Assembly: GCF_002931055.1 (NCBI RefSeq)
Contig: NZ_PSXX01000019.1
Coordinates: 1 to 64,000 of the forward strand
Reading direction: 5' to 3'
DNA from: Pseudoclavibacter sp. AY1H1
GTDB taxonomy: Bacteria; Actinomycetota; Actinomycetes; Actinomycetales; Microbacteriaceae
Length of the DNA: 64,000 nt
Position 1 is the stretch's first letter, and every line of letters starts with the position of its first letter. Made by a program: the position numbers and the translations under genes. Below, one piece after another: positions 23,760 through 32,266 of the stretch. The notes under the pieces are model-generated. The model was given only the letters and a program-made list of their open reading frames with translations. It ran no database searches and had not been told where the DNA came from.

Positions 23760-26296
23760 GCTGCACCTCCCGCGGTCGTGAGCACGGCCTGGCGGCGCTC
23801 AGCTCGGCTCGGCAGCATGAACCGGACCTTGCCAACGCGTCCCTGAGGATCGCGCAGGAAGCCCTCACCTCGGCGGTGGGGTGGGGTCTCGCCGGTCTCG
23901 TCGAGCGGCGAGGTGTCCTCCACGAGAATGCGAGCGATGTCCCGTGCCGACTCGTCGAGGTCGATGTCGTCTCCGGACAGAGCGCGCTCCTCGTTGTCCT
24001 CGCCCATGAACCAGGCCACACTGCGCCGCGCAAGCGATGAGTCCCCGTGCCGGAACAGGATCCGCGTGGGGATCATTCGCCGGCCGTCTTCGTTGCCGAG
24101 ATGCTCCTCGGTCTGTGACGCCACGATGGCGCATGCGAAGTGCTTGCGTCCGTCGAGCTGGAACTCGTTGAGGTACCCCCTGCCTTCCTCGCTGATGGAG
24201 ATGTGGGAGGCCTCGTCGACGCCGAAGATCGCGAGCTGCTTCGAGTCGGCGAAGCAGTACTCGCGGGCGAGGCCAGCGAGGTAGGCGTAGTAGGCGCGCC
24301 CTGCGATGGCCTCCATCGGGAGGTCGTTGAACAGGTGAGCTGCGTTGAGCGAGGCATCCGAGGGGAGACGCAACCCCGCAGTCAAAGCGATGACGGCTCG
24401 CCGCGAAAGGTCTGCCGGCGGCAGGGAAGGGTCGAAGAGCACGCGCCCGAAGTCTCGATCGGCGATCACGTTCATGATCCCGTTGAGGTGCGCACGCACC
24501 GAGTCCCGCTCCCCCGCCGCGGTGATCCTGCGTAGGTCGTCCATGCTTCTGACACCGAGCTCGGCGATGTTCTTCGGGCTCAGGAGTGACGCGAGCTCGA
24601 TACCCATCGGGTCGCGCGGACGCACGCCCAGCATCATCGCCATGAGCGAGAACACGTGCTTCGCCCCGGCCTCCGGGCCGAGCATGCGGATCGGGTCCAG
24701 CGAGAGCTCCGGGTTCAACAGGTCAACGATCGCCGTGTCATCGGGCAGCAGCGACTTGGCGAAGACTGCGTACTCGCGAAGCACGGTTCGGTCGATGATG
24801 AAGGCACGTGCACCCTGGTCGATGTTGTCGCCGAGGATTCCCTTCATGAAGACGCTCTTGCCGCCACCTGGCTCCCCGACGATGCCGATGCTGCCGGACT
24901 TGTTCTCGCGGATGAGCGCCGCGATCGAGTGGCAGACCGGGACTTCGCGTCCCGTTGAGATGTTCGTGGCGATCAGTGACCCAGAGCGCCCGCCGAGCTC
25001 GGCGTCGGTGAGCGGCATCGCTGTGGCAAATTCTCGGCTCGTCGTGATCTGCGCGAGCTCTCGGACCAGCGAAGTCGTGGGCGACCCGGGCAGCATGGCC
25101 CACCACAGCTCTTCTTGACCGCCCAGAATCGGGTCGAAGACGAACTCGCTACTGCCGTAGACCGACTTGATCTGTTCTGCCTGCCAACGGGCGTCCTCCG
25201 CGCTGGGTCCAGCGACAGCAGCGATCACGGTTGCCTGAACTTCGACTTCCTTCTCCGAGAGGTTCAGCGACGCAGCGTACGACTGCAGCGCTTCCGCGAC
25301 GTCTTTGAGGTGTGCGCCACCACCGAAAGGTGACTGATCGCCGTCCTGCTGCTTCATCTGGTCGTTGAGCTCGTTGACCGCCTTCTTATTGCGCTGCTGC
25401 ACGACCTTGCCGGAGGAGATCTGCAGCCGCAGCGACCAGTCCACGGCGAAGGGGAACTCGTCGAGCTTCGCCAACCATTCGACTCCAGGTGTGCTCCAGC
25501 CACCCTTGGGGCCGCCCGTGAGGGCAAGCAGTGCCTGGTAGGAGGGTTCCTCCGTCAGAGCGCTCGTGACTTTCACGTAGCGCCGTTTGAACGGGTTGAT
25601 CCGGCCCAGCGAAGAGGTATCCGACTGGGCGCCCTCGTCGAGCAGCGGCTCGGGGATCACGGTCGGCCGCTGGAACGACACTTCATCGAGCGGACTGCCA
25701 GCAGAGGGCACCGCTCCATCAACGCCAAGACCCCGCTGCTGGGCATGCCCGAACAACCACGCGGTCTCGGCGGGTGTGGCCGCGCGAGGACGGAAGGGAA
25801 ACGGCAGCGACTGCCCGATCAGGTGAGCACTCTTCCTTGCTTTTTCCAGCGTGGAGGTGGAGGGGAACCGCCGCGGAAGCGCCAGCGAGTCGCGGAGGCT
25901 CGACTCAGCACTGTATGCGGCCCCTCGCACCCGGTTGACGGGATCATTCACCGCCAACGGCACAGCTATCCAGAAACTCCGCTCACCGATCTGCATGCCG
26001 GCGAGCTGATCCAAGGTGAGCACAACCTCTTCCGCCCACTGGGGGTGCTCCGCAACATCGACACCTTCGAGCATCCGTTCGACGACGGACACGGGATCGC
26101 GATCCGAGCAGACGCTGTAGAGCAGCGCTTCACCCCGGAGCGCGCGCAGGAGTGCCTGGTGGGCCATCAACGCCTGCTGCTGCTTCTTGGAGCTCGTGTA
26201 GCGGTACTCGACGCCCTGCAAGCGCCAGACGGCCCAGACGACGCCAGAGCGCGTCCACAGGAGATTGTCTGCGAGGGCAATGATCGGGATTCGCAT
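23756..26296 (-). CDS. virB4: VirB4/TraC-family conjugation ATPase
   Basis: The 846-residue protein shows Walker A GEPGGGKS near residue 478 and Walker B IFGVDEASHIS near 690, within a C-terminal VirB4/FtsK-HerA-type ATPase domain. The N-terminal 400 residues match the SCO6880-like region of actinobacterial VirB4 proteins. VirB4 powers assembly and operation of the transfer channel at the inner face of the membrane. It is separated by only 20 bases from the PrgI-like gene and overlaps the VirB6-like gene by ATGA. Length and motifs are normal. Confidence 0.92.
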   Translation of the reverse strand: MRIPIIALADNLLWTRSGVVWAVWRLQGVEYRYTSSKKQQQALMAHQALLRALRGEALLYSVCSDRDPVSVVERMLEGVDVAEHPQWAEEVVLTLDQLAGMQIGERSFWIAVPLAVNDPVNRVRGAAYSAESSLRDSLALPRRFPSTSTLEKARKSAHLIGQSLPFPFRPRAATPAETAWLFGHAQQRGLGVDGAVPSAGSPLDEVSFQRPTVIPEPLLDEGAQSDTSSLGRINPFKRRYVKVTSALTEEPSYQALLALTGGPKGGWSTPGVEWLAKLDEFPFAVDWSLRLQISSGKVVQQRNKKAVNELNDQMKQQDGDQSPFGGGAHLKDVAEALQSYAASLNLSEKEVEVQATVIAAVAGPSAEDARWQAEQIKSVYGSSEFVFDPILGGQEELWWAMLPGSPTTSLVRELAQITTSREFATAMPLTDAELGGRSGSLIATNISTGREVPVCHSIAALIRENKSGSIGIVGEPGGGKSVFMKGILGDNIDQGARAFIIDRTVLREYAVFAKSLLPDDTAIVDLLNPELSLDPIRMLGPEAGAKHVFSLMAMMLGVRPRDPMGIELASLLSPKNIAELGVRSMDDLRRITAAGERDSVRAHLNGIMNVIADRDFGRVLFDPSLPPADLSRRAVIALTAGLRLPSDASLNAAHLFNDLPMEAIAGRAYYAYLAGLAREYCFADSKQLAIFGVDEASHISISEEGRGYLNEFQLDGRKHFACAIVASQTEEHLGNEDGRRMIPTRILFRHGDSSLARRSVAWFMGEDNEERALSGDDIDLDESARDIARILVEDTSPLDETGETPPHRRGEGFLRDPQGRVGKVRFMLPSRAERRQAVLTTAGGAA

Positions 26297-26316
26297 GGGA
26301 ACGCTCCGCTTTCGTG

Positions 26317-26922
26317 TCAGTGGGATGAGGTTTGAGCGAGAAGACGCTCGACACCGGTGAGTGCACGTGGTGGTTGTGCTTCAGAAGCGGTGGGCGATGC
26401 GTCCACGACAGGAGGTTGCTCTTCGAGCAGCGGCTCGACGAGCGGTGTCCGAGCTTCCGCCACCGTGGGCGCGCTCAGCTCGACGGCGGGCTCCGCGAGC
26501 TGAAGACCCGCAGCCTTTCGTCTCGGCTGCGCCAGCGACCTCGTGGGCACAGGACGCGGGGGCTTCAGGCGAAACTTCACACCCTTGTAGGTGCCCGTCT
26601 GATGCGTGAAGACGGCATGTGCGCCAGCCGAGATCAGCAGCATTGGGTTGAGGTTGGTGACTGGCAAGTACCGCAGTGCGAAACCGACCAGCGCACCTGC
26701 TACCGCGGCTCCAAAGAGGGCGACGATCGTGTTGGGTGCCCACGCGTTTTGCGTCACCCACGCCAACGCGATCGTGAGGGCCGCACCGATCGCCTGGGCG
26801 AAGCTGTACGGCCCTCCGGGAATGCGAGCTCCGCCGGCGTGCCCGATCATCTTCGGGTAGCGGCGTGACTTTGTGTAGAAGCGAGCTACGCGAGTGATGT
26901 CGTGGCCAGCCTGGGTGCTCAT
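26317..26922 (-). CDS. PrgI/VirB3-like conjugation membrane protein
   Basis: The 201-residue protein has a basic N-terminus, two membrane helices (about 42-60 and 66-85, FAQAIGAALTIALAW and IVALFGAAVAGALVGF) and a Pro-rich cytoplasmic tail. A short PrgI/VirB3-like protein immediately before virB4 is a standard arrangement in monoderm type IV systems. It overlaps the VirB2-like gene by 4 bases. Confidence 0.7.
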   Translation of the reverse strand: MSTQAGHDITRVARFYTKSRRYPKMIGHAGGARIPGGPYSFAQAIGAALTIALAWVTQNAWAPNTIVALFGAAVAGALVGFALRYLPVTNLNPMLLISAGAHAVFTHQTGTYKGVKFRLKPPRPVPTRSLAQPRRKAAGLQLAEPAVELSAPTVAEARTPLVEPLLEEQPPVVDASPTASEAQPPRALTGVERLLAQTSSH

Positions 26923-27251
26923 GCGAGTGCGGGATGCGATTCGATGGTCACGACAGTGGCGCTGGATTCGAGTTCACTGCCGACGGAACCGCTGAGGTTC
27001 ACAAGACCGCTGCCCACGACGAGCCAGATCACGAGTGCACCTACGAGGCCCGAACTGACGAGCTTGACGACGGTGAAGCCGCCCTTGAGGGTGACGATAA
27101 GGACCACGACGCAGACGACGAAGACAACCGCCGTGTTGAAGACGGCGGTCATGTCGACGATGAGGCCATTCGCGCGATCGAGGATTCCTTCGGCCCGGAG
27201 GCTTTCGACAGCAGAGGTCGTGCTGGCGCGTGCGATAAGGGTGTCAAGCAT
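26919..27251 (-). CDS. VirB2/TrbC-like two-helix pilin-type protein
   Basis: The 110-residue product has two membrane helices (about 40-60 and 67-92) separated by a short KGG loop, the typical layout of VirB2/TrbC conjugative pilins and their monoderm equivalents. No classical signal peptide is present. It overlaps genes on both sides by 4-8 bases. The identification is by size, topology and position. Confidence 0.65.
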   Translation of the reverse strand: MLDTLIARASTTSAVESLRAEGILDRANGLIVDMTAVFNTAVVFVVCVVVLIVTLKGGFTVVKLVSSGLVGALVIWLVVGSGLVNLSGSVGSELESSATVVTIESHPALA

Positions 27252-28212
27252 TTGGTGTCTCCGTTGGTGTAGTGGTGAATGGGTAGGGGTCGAGTGACGA
27301 GACTTCCCAGCGGCCGTCTCGTGAGGTCACGGTGATCCAGGCCACGTAGGTATGCACGCTCTCCGCGGCCGCCGTCGCGCGAATCGTGGCCTCGAGGTGA
27401 AGGACCTCCCCGTTGACTGGCTCCGCGGGAATTTCTTCGTGAGCGCCGACTCGGACGAGGTCGATGGCGACGTAGTTTGGGCTGGTCGGCGGGGTCAGGT
27501 CAGCGCCTGGGGTCACCGATCGAGTGATGTCGCCGGTTCCCGTGAAGTAGGGCACGAGGAAGTCATTGGCCGCGGTCCATACCGGACTGGAAGATGCCAC
27601 CGCGGGGTAGTCACGTTTTGTTGTGTCGAGCCCTGTTTCCTCCTGCACCAACATGGGCGGAGCTACGACAGCCAAGGTGCTGTCGACGCCTGAGACGGCG
27701 ACCTGATACTGCCGATTGACCCACTGCATCTGCCCACTCGTTGTGACTTCGTTGACAAGCGCGCTGAGCGTGACCGTGAACTGCCCCTCGTCACCCTCAT
27801 CGACGCCGGCAACGACCAAATCGCGGTACTCAACAGCGACTGTGCTGCTGACCTCGAAGTTCGTGAGGAACTCGGCCAGAGGGGCGGTGTCGTCGCGAGT
27901 TGCCCGGAAGTACGCGCTCAGGAACTGCTCCCCGAAGGCACCGGCGCGCTGCTCTGCAGCCGTCAGCCCCACCGGGCTTGGAGCAGCTGCCACCGGCAAC
28001 GGCGCTTCGGCACTCCCGCTCAAAGCCCAAACTCCCAACCCGACCGGCCCGCACGCGATCGCCCCGAAGAGGAGCGCCGACAACGCCTTCGCCCCCATGG
28101 ACGCTCCCCCAGTCCACGCTTCCGTGCGCATCGGGGCGATGGTGTCTACCGCCTCTTCAACCTCGTCAGCGCCTGCGTCGTTCGCCTCTTTGGACCGCCC
28201 GAAGAGCTTCAT
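27244..28212 (-). CDS. TcpC/VirB8-like conjugation protein
   Basis: The start at 28212 forms ATGA with the small upstream gene and gives 322 residues. A short cytoplasmic N-terminus and one membrane helix (about 40-66) are followed by two extracellular alpha+beta domains (about 85-190 and 200-320) with FGEQFLSAYFRATRDD and FLVPYFTGTG, the tandem NTF2-like layout of TcpC. TcpC-like proteins form the wall-side scaffold of the transfer channel. The C-terminus is Thr/Pro-rich. Confidence 0.8.
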   Translation of the reverse strand: MKLFGRSKEANDAGADEVEEAVDTIAPMRTEAWTGGASMGAKALSALLFGAIACGPVGLGVWALSGSAEAPLPVAAAPSPVGLTAAEQRAGAFGEQFLSAYFRATRDDTAPLAEFLTNFEVSSTVAVEYRDLVVAGVDEGDEGQFTVTLSALVNEVTTSGQMQWVNRQYQVAVSGVDSTLAVVAPPMLVQEETGLDTTKRDYPAVASSSPVWTAANDFLVPYFTGTGDITRSVTPGADLTPPTSPNYVAIDLVRVGAHEEIPAEPVNGEVLHLEATIRATAAAESVHTYVAWITVTSRDGRWEVSSLDPYPFTTTPTETPNA

Positions 28213-28412
28213 GCGGCACCGCCGACGACTCGACGAGCGGATTCCATCGCATCCGCCGTCGACGAGCTCTGCAGAAGCGTCACGACCCGCTGTTGAACTT
28301 GCACATCGAGCGGCTTCGTCGCGAGCTCCAGCGCCGTGAGGCTGATCTCGTCGCACGCGGAAAGCACCGTGGCTTCATCAGCCCACGACGCGGTCTCAGT
28401 GGGTTCAGACAT
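28209..28412 (-). CDS. Small first gene of the type IV transfer operon
   Basis: The 67-residue acidic helical protein starts 32 nt after promoter S4 and overlaps the TcpC-like gene by ATGA. There is no membrane helix and no recognised family. It may be a chaperone-like or regulatory peptide. Confidence 0.65.
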   Translation of the reverse strand: MSEPTETASWADEATVLSACDEISLTALELATKPLDVQVQQRVVTLLQSSSTADAMESARRVVGGAA

Positions 28413-28443
28413 GGGAAGTCCCTCCGGTTAGAGCTAGGTCACA

Positions 28444-28477
28444 TAGGTAATGGCCGAAGGCGACGCTCATTTGGACA
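28444..28477 (-). promoter_or_regulatory. S-type promoter S4
   Basis: Minus strand: TGTCCAAA (28477-28470), 15 nt, GCCATTACCTA (28454-28444). It drives the seven-gene transfer operon 28412-20379. The remainder of the gap to the sigma-like gene is comparatively T-rich and holds no further S site. Confidence 0.85.
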
Positions 28478-28604
28478 GGCCGCCGGGAATCTTTTTTCTG
28501 CCCGTTTATCAGCCCTTTTTCAGACCCGTCCGGAAGTGACCAAGAACCCGGCCAAGACCCCGTGAGGACCGTGAAGAGCACCACGACAGAAGAGGTGCAG
28601 CTTC

Positions 28605-29333
28605 ATGTGGACTTCCGCAGAACACTCATGCCCGACCCAAGTCAGGCGCCACTGGTCACTCAGCTCGATGCAGGTGACCTCTTTCGGATCGCTCGGTGAA
28701 CACACCAGCGCCGACCTCTACGCGCAGTACCAAGCTGCCGACCTTCCCGAAACCAACGCCATCCTGCTCGAGCTCATCCGGCTCGCTCAGCTACGTCACG
28801 GGCCAGCGACAGACTTCCTGCTCTACGCGTTCCTCCCCCGCGCTCTCCGCCTCGCACGCGGCACCGTCGGCCTCCGCCGCCACGAAGTGCGGAACGCCCG
28901 GGACATCGCCATTGCGGCAGTCTGGGAAGCCATCCAGCTCTTCCCCCTGGACACCACGTGCACGAGCGTTGCCTTCAACCTCGGGGCGCGAACGCTCAGC
29001 ATCATCACGCGCACCGAGACGAAGCTCGCCATTGCCCCTGAAGACGCGGCCCCAGACGACACCCTCGAGGCCGCACTGGGCCCCGTGTCTGCCAACGACT
29101 CGAGCACCCGCGAGCTGCAGGAGGTTCTGCGGTGGGCCCGAGAGTCGCGCTGCCTCACCGCGGACGAGATCCGCCTGCTGACCGCCTACGAGCTCGGCGA
29201 GAAGCAAAGCCGCCTTGACCTCGCAACCGTCGAGGGACTCAGCGCTGCCGCCCTCACCAAGCGCGTACAGCGCATCCGCTACAAGCTCCGCGACGGCGTT
29301 CGCGCGCACATCGTCGAACACGGGCGCTGGTAA
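28605..29333 (+). CDS. Divergent sigma-70-like factor of the element
   Basis: The 242-residue protein has a helical region (about 65-140, FLLYAFLPRALRLARGTVGL then ARDIAIAAVWEAIQLF) that aligns in pattern with sigma region 2. The C-terminal helix-turn-helix (about 205-232, LSAAALTKRVQRIRYKLRDGV) resembles sigma region 4. A region 3 and a typical region 1.1 are absent. GAAGAGG stands 9 bases before the ATG; an internal ATG at 28668 is possible. It sits between promoter S4 and the partition genes. It is the best candidate to read the ten S promoters, which is a hypothesis. It could also be a sigma-like transcriptional activator. Confidence 0.65.
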   Translation: MWTSAEHSCPTQVRRHWSLSSMQVTSFGSLGEHTSADLYAQYQAADLPETNAILLELIRLAQLRHGPATDFLLYAFLPRALRLARGTVGLRRHEVRNARDIAIAAVWEAIQLFPLDTTCTSVAFNLGARTLSIITRTETKLAIAPEDAAPDDTLEAALGPVSANDSSTRELQEVLRWARESRCLTADEIRLLTAYELGEKQSRLDLATVEGLSAAALTKRVQRIRYKLRDGVRAHIVEHGRW

Positions 29334-29352
29334 GCCCCACCACAGCCAACCC

Positions 29353-29393
29353 GGCCCCTGTCGAGATCTGCCCCGCAGACCTCGACAGGGGCC
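29353..29393 (+). terminator. Terminator after the sigma-like gene
   Basis: GGCCCCTGTCGAG and its complement form a 13-bp stem with a 15-nt loop. Confidence 0.8.
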
Positions 29394-29530
29394 GTTGCCG
29401 TCGACGCCCACCGACACACGTCGAGCATGGGACCCTCCCATTACGCGCCTGTCGTGCTCCCTGTAGCTCACCCGTACGCTTCAGGCTGTCTATGAGTGCC
29501 TTGCCTGTTTCGTCTGGGGCGCACGACTGC

Positions 29531-29760
29531 TGTGCAGTTGGTACTCGCAGACTGTGCACCTGTTGCAGACCCGTTGCAGACCATTGCGAGTCCTGCTGTG
29601 TAACAGTTACGTACCTGGTTGTTGGTTGATGCGCATATGTTGCGTGCATGTTGCGTCTCTGATGCAGTGCTGTAATGCGTTGGTAGCGGAGCTGGTACAG
29701 AACTGAATAGGATCTGTCATCGCGCTGGTATGTGTCTGACAGCGTGTTGGTACTTTCCAG
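29531..29760. repeat. Repeat-rich intergenic region before parA (candidate centromere or origin)
   Basis: Five copies of YTGGTA (29538, 29680, 29692, 29725, 29747) and a tandem GTTGCAGACC repeat (29562 and 29573, period 11) lie in a region richer in T and A than its surroundings. CTGTCA-N17-TGACAG (about 29714-29742) is also present. Centromeres of ParA-type systems often lie next to parA as short repeats, and iteron-type origins look similar. No coding signal is convincing in 29394-29816. Confidence 0.5.
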
Positions 29761-29816
29761 GGGGGTGACACTGGAGTAACCTGAACCTATGCAGCCGAAC
29801 AACACACGAGGTGCTC

Positions 29817-30770
29817 ATGCCTGAAACTCTGACTGACTTCCGATCCCAGCTCGACAACGTCGTCGCTGAAGCCTCCATGAAGGGAGGGGTCGGCAAGACC
29901 TCGACGACCGCCAACCTGGCTGGCATCACCGCGGCATCAGGGCAGCGCGTCCTTGTCGTTGACCTCGATCCGCAGGGGAACCTCGGCGAGGACCTCGGAT
30001 ATCGAGGCACTGAACTCGATGACGAGGGCCGCCAGCTGTTCGACGCGGTAGCGATGGGGGAGAAGCTCACCCCCATCGTGGGCGTGCGCCCGAACCTCGA
30101 CGTCATCCCTGGTGGGCGCATGACCGGCAAGCTGACGACCCAGCTCGCCGGCGACGGCATGAGCGGCGTGGACGTCACTGAGGCCCTGGCCCGCGCGCTC
30201 GCTCCACTGGCGCCGCAGTACTCGCTGGTGCTCCTGGACTGCCCTCCCGGCGAAGGGATCATGCAGACCCAGGCGCTCGTCGCTGCCAGATGGCTGATCA
30301 TTCCCACACTTCCCGATGACGCGTCCAAGAGTGGCATCTTCCAGATCGCACGACGTGTCGAGGAGCTTCGCCGCTACAACCCGACGCTCGGGATCCTCGG
30401 CGTGCTGCTCTGGGGAATCGGGTCAACCTCCACTCGAGTCCAGGCGAACGCGCGAGCGGAGCTCCGGGAGATGCTCGGTGAGGACGTCCCGGTGTTTGAG
30501 TCCTACATTCGTCACGCCCAGGCCTCCGCCGTCGCCGCGCGAAACTCGGGCCAGCTCGCGCATGAGCTCGCGAAGGAAGCCCAGGACCAGGACCCGTTCG
30601 CCTGGCGCAAGCAGCTCCTCGATGGCGAGCCAGCGACGCGACGGATCGGCAGCAGCGCCGGCCACCTCGCGGCCGACTACATTGCCGTGACCCGCGAGGT
30701 ACTGCAGACCATCAACACCCACACCGCCCAGACCAATCAGGAGCCTGAGAACGAAGGGGCATCCGCATGA
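29817..30770 (+). CDS. parA: ParA-family partition ATPase
   Basis: The 317-residue protein has the deviant Walker A MKGGVGKTSTTANLA at about residues 21-35, VVDLDPQGN and LLDCPPGEG, the three classic ParA motifs. It lacks a long N-terminal helix-turn-helix, so it is a type Ib-like small ParA that would rely on its partner for operator binding. The ATG at 29817 (GAGG 5 bases before) is preferred to a GTG at 29811. It overlaps the ParB-like gene by ATGA. Confidence 0.93.
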   Translation: MPETLTDFRSQLDNVVAEASMKGGVGKTSTTANLAGITAASGQRVLVVDLDPQGNLGEDLGYRGTELDDEGRQLFDAVAMGEKLTPIVGVRPNLDVIPGGRMTGKLTTQLAGDGMSGVDVTEALARALAPLAPQYSLVLLDCPPGEGIMQTQALVAARWLIIPTLPDDASKSGIFQIARRVEELRRYNPTLGILGVLLWGIGSTSTRVQANARAELREMLGEDVPVFESYIRHAQASAVAARNSGQLAHELAKEAQDQDPFAWRKQLLDGEPATRRIGSSAGHLAADYIAVTREVLQTINTHTAQTNQEPENEGASA

Positions 30771-31387
30771 ACCCGCAGAAGAAGCCGCTGCCAAAGCTCG
30801 GAGATCTCCTGAGCGACATCCCCACCGTCGAGCCAATACGGCAGGCCACGAAGACACCCGCCCCTGCCTCCGCTCCCACCGCAGCCGGGAGATCGCCAGC
30901 CACCGCATCGCAGGACATCCCCGCAATCCCCGAGCCCGAGAGCAACGACACGGCCAAGGCCCCGAAGGCTCGCGTCGCTCAGCCCACCAAGGCGCCCGAA
31001 TCCAGTTCGACAGCCCTGCAGGTCGACGGATACAAGCCCATTCCTGTCCCCATGTGGACCGAGCTCCTGCAGCGCCTCGAGGCCCACCGGAAGGCCACCG
31101 GGCGATCCAACCCAACGATCGTCTTCGACGCCATCGACGCCACGATCGACAAGCTTCCCGACCTGCTCGCAGGCCGGGTAGCAAGCGCACCCACCGCGAA
31201 GTCGCTCTTCGACCGCGAAGACCTCCGCGTCCACCAGGAACGACGGAACACAGAACGCATCAACATCCGCATTCGCGACAGCAACCGCACCGTGCTCGAC
31301 GAACTCGTGAAGCAGGTCGGTGCCCCCGACCGATCTGCCATGATCACCGCCGCGCTCGACTCCTACCTGCCGGAGATCTCCCACTGA
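30767..31387 (+). CDS. Non-canonical ParB-like centromere-binding protein
   Basis: The 206-residue product has a disordered Ala/Pro-rich N-terminal half, with a basic segment that could stimulate ParA ATPase. The C-terminal half (about 95-206) has NIRIRDSNRTVLDELVKQVGAPDRSAMITAAL, which fits a ribbon-helix-helix DNA-binding unit. It lacks the ParB/Srx nuclease-fold motifs of chromosomal ParB. Position and ATGA coupling to parA make it the likely centromere binder. Confidence 0.75.
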   Translation: MNPQKKPLPKLGDLLSDIPTVEPIRQATKTPAPASAPTAAGRSPATASQDIPAIPEPESNDTAKAPKARVAQPTKAPESSSTALQVDGYKPIPVPMWTELLQRLEAHRKATGRSNPTIVFDAIDATIDKLPDLLAGRVASAPTAKSLFDREDLRVHQERRNTERINIRIRDSNRTVLDELVKQVGAPDRSAMITAALDSYLPEISH

Positions 31388-31425
31388 TCGACACCTGCTG
31401 TCCTTACTGATTCGAGGCCAGCAGG

Positions 31426-31459
31426 TGTCCAAACGGCACGTAACGGATGCCAATACGTA
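31426..31459 (+). promoter_or_regulatory. S-type promoter S7
   Basis: TGTCCAAA (31426-31433), 15 nt, GCCAATACGTA (31449-31459). It heads the Tad machinery operon 31582-36366, leaving a leader of about 120 nt with no gene. Confidence 0.75.
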
Positions 31460-31581
31460 GGTAGCGACCAAAGGTCGCGCAACGAACTCAACGCCAGCGA
31501 ACACGCCACAGGTCGACCGCCCAACAACGCGGCCCGATGAGAGGCGCTGTCACCTGGTGACACGAACGGGGACGAAGAACC

Positions 31582-32265
31582 ATGACGACAGAACCATCGA
31601 CAGCCACGAAGCCACCGCGAGCGTCCGCCCGCCGAGGAGTGCAACCGGCAGCAACCCAGCCCGCCACCAAGCGGCGGCGCAGCACCGCTCTCATCGCCGG
31701 AGGCATGGCCATGGTCATCGTCGGTGGCCTGACCAGCTACTTCCTGTTCACCAGCATCACGCACAGCGACACCGTCGTGACAACCGCAACGAACGTCTCC
31801 CGCGGCGACATCATCGAGGCCACTGATCTCGGCACGATCGAGATCACGGGCGGGCAGAGCGCTGCGACCCTGAGCGTCGACGACATCGACAGCCTCATCG
31901 GCCAGGTCGCGGCCACCGACCTCCCCAAGGGCGCCCTGCTCAGCGCCGAGTCAGTGGGGAGCTCCACGAACGTCCCGGCCGATCAGTCCATCGTGGGCAT
32001 CGCCCTCGCCGGCGGCCAGCTGCCGAGCACCCCGCTCGTTGCCGGAGACACCGTGCGCATCGTGGCGACTCCGCTTGCGCAGAGCGACGTCCCCGGGGTC
32101 GAACCCACGACCATCGCAGCGACCGTCTACGCCATCGGACACGACGAACGCAGCGGTAGCACGATCGTCAACGTCCAAGTCCCCGCGAACCAAGCGGCGC
32201 TCGTCGCGGCACACGCGGCTACCGGTCGCGTCGCCGTCGTGCTCGACGCGGGTGGGGCGGCCTGA
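31582..32265 (+). CDS. SAF-domain protein, CpaB/RcpC-like, of the Tad pilus
   Basis: The 227-residue protein has a Lys/Arg-rich N-terminus, one membrane helix (about 35-56) and an extracytoplasmic SAF-type domain with NVSRGDIIEATDLGTIEI and TDLPKGALLSAESV, ending in a beta-rich region. In diderms CpaB/RcpC contacts the secretin; in monoderms its partner is unknown, and wall-sugar binding has been proposed for SAF domains. First gene of the operon. Confidence 0.8.
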   Translation: MTTEPSTATKPPRASARRGVQPAATQPATKRRRSTALIAGGMAMVIVGGLTSYFLFTSITHSDTVVTTATNVSRGDIIEATDLGTIEITGGQSAATLSVDDIDSLIGQVAATDLPKGALLSAESVGSSTNVPADQSIVGIALAGGQLPSTPLVAGDTVRIVATPLAQSDVPGVEPTTIAATVYAIGHDERSGSTIVNVQVPANQAALVAAHAATGRVAVVLDAGGAA

Positions 32266-32266
32266 C

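Noticed and set aside
29254-29805. Minus-strand frame through the repeat region before parA
   Set aside because: It crosses a terminator and repeats and has no coding bias.
29394-31460. Canonical chromosomal-type parS (TGTTTCACGTGAAACA)
   Set aside because: Not found; the partner protein is also not a classical ParB.
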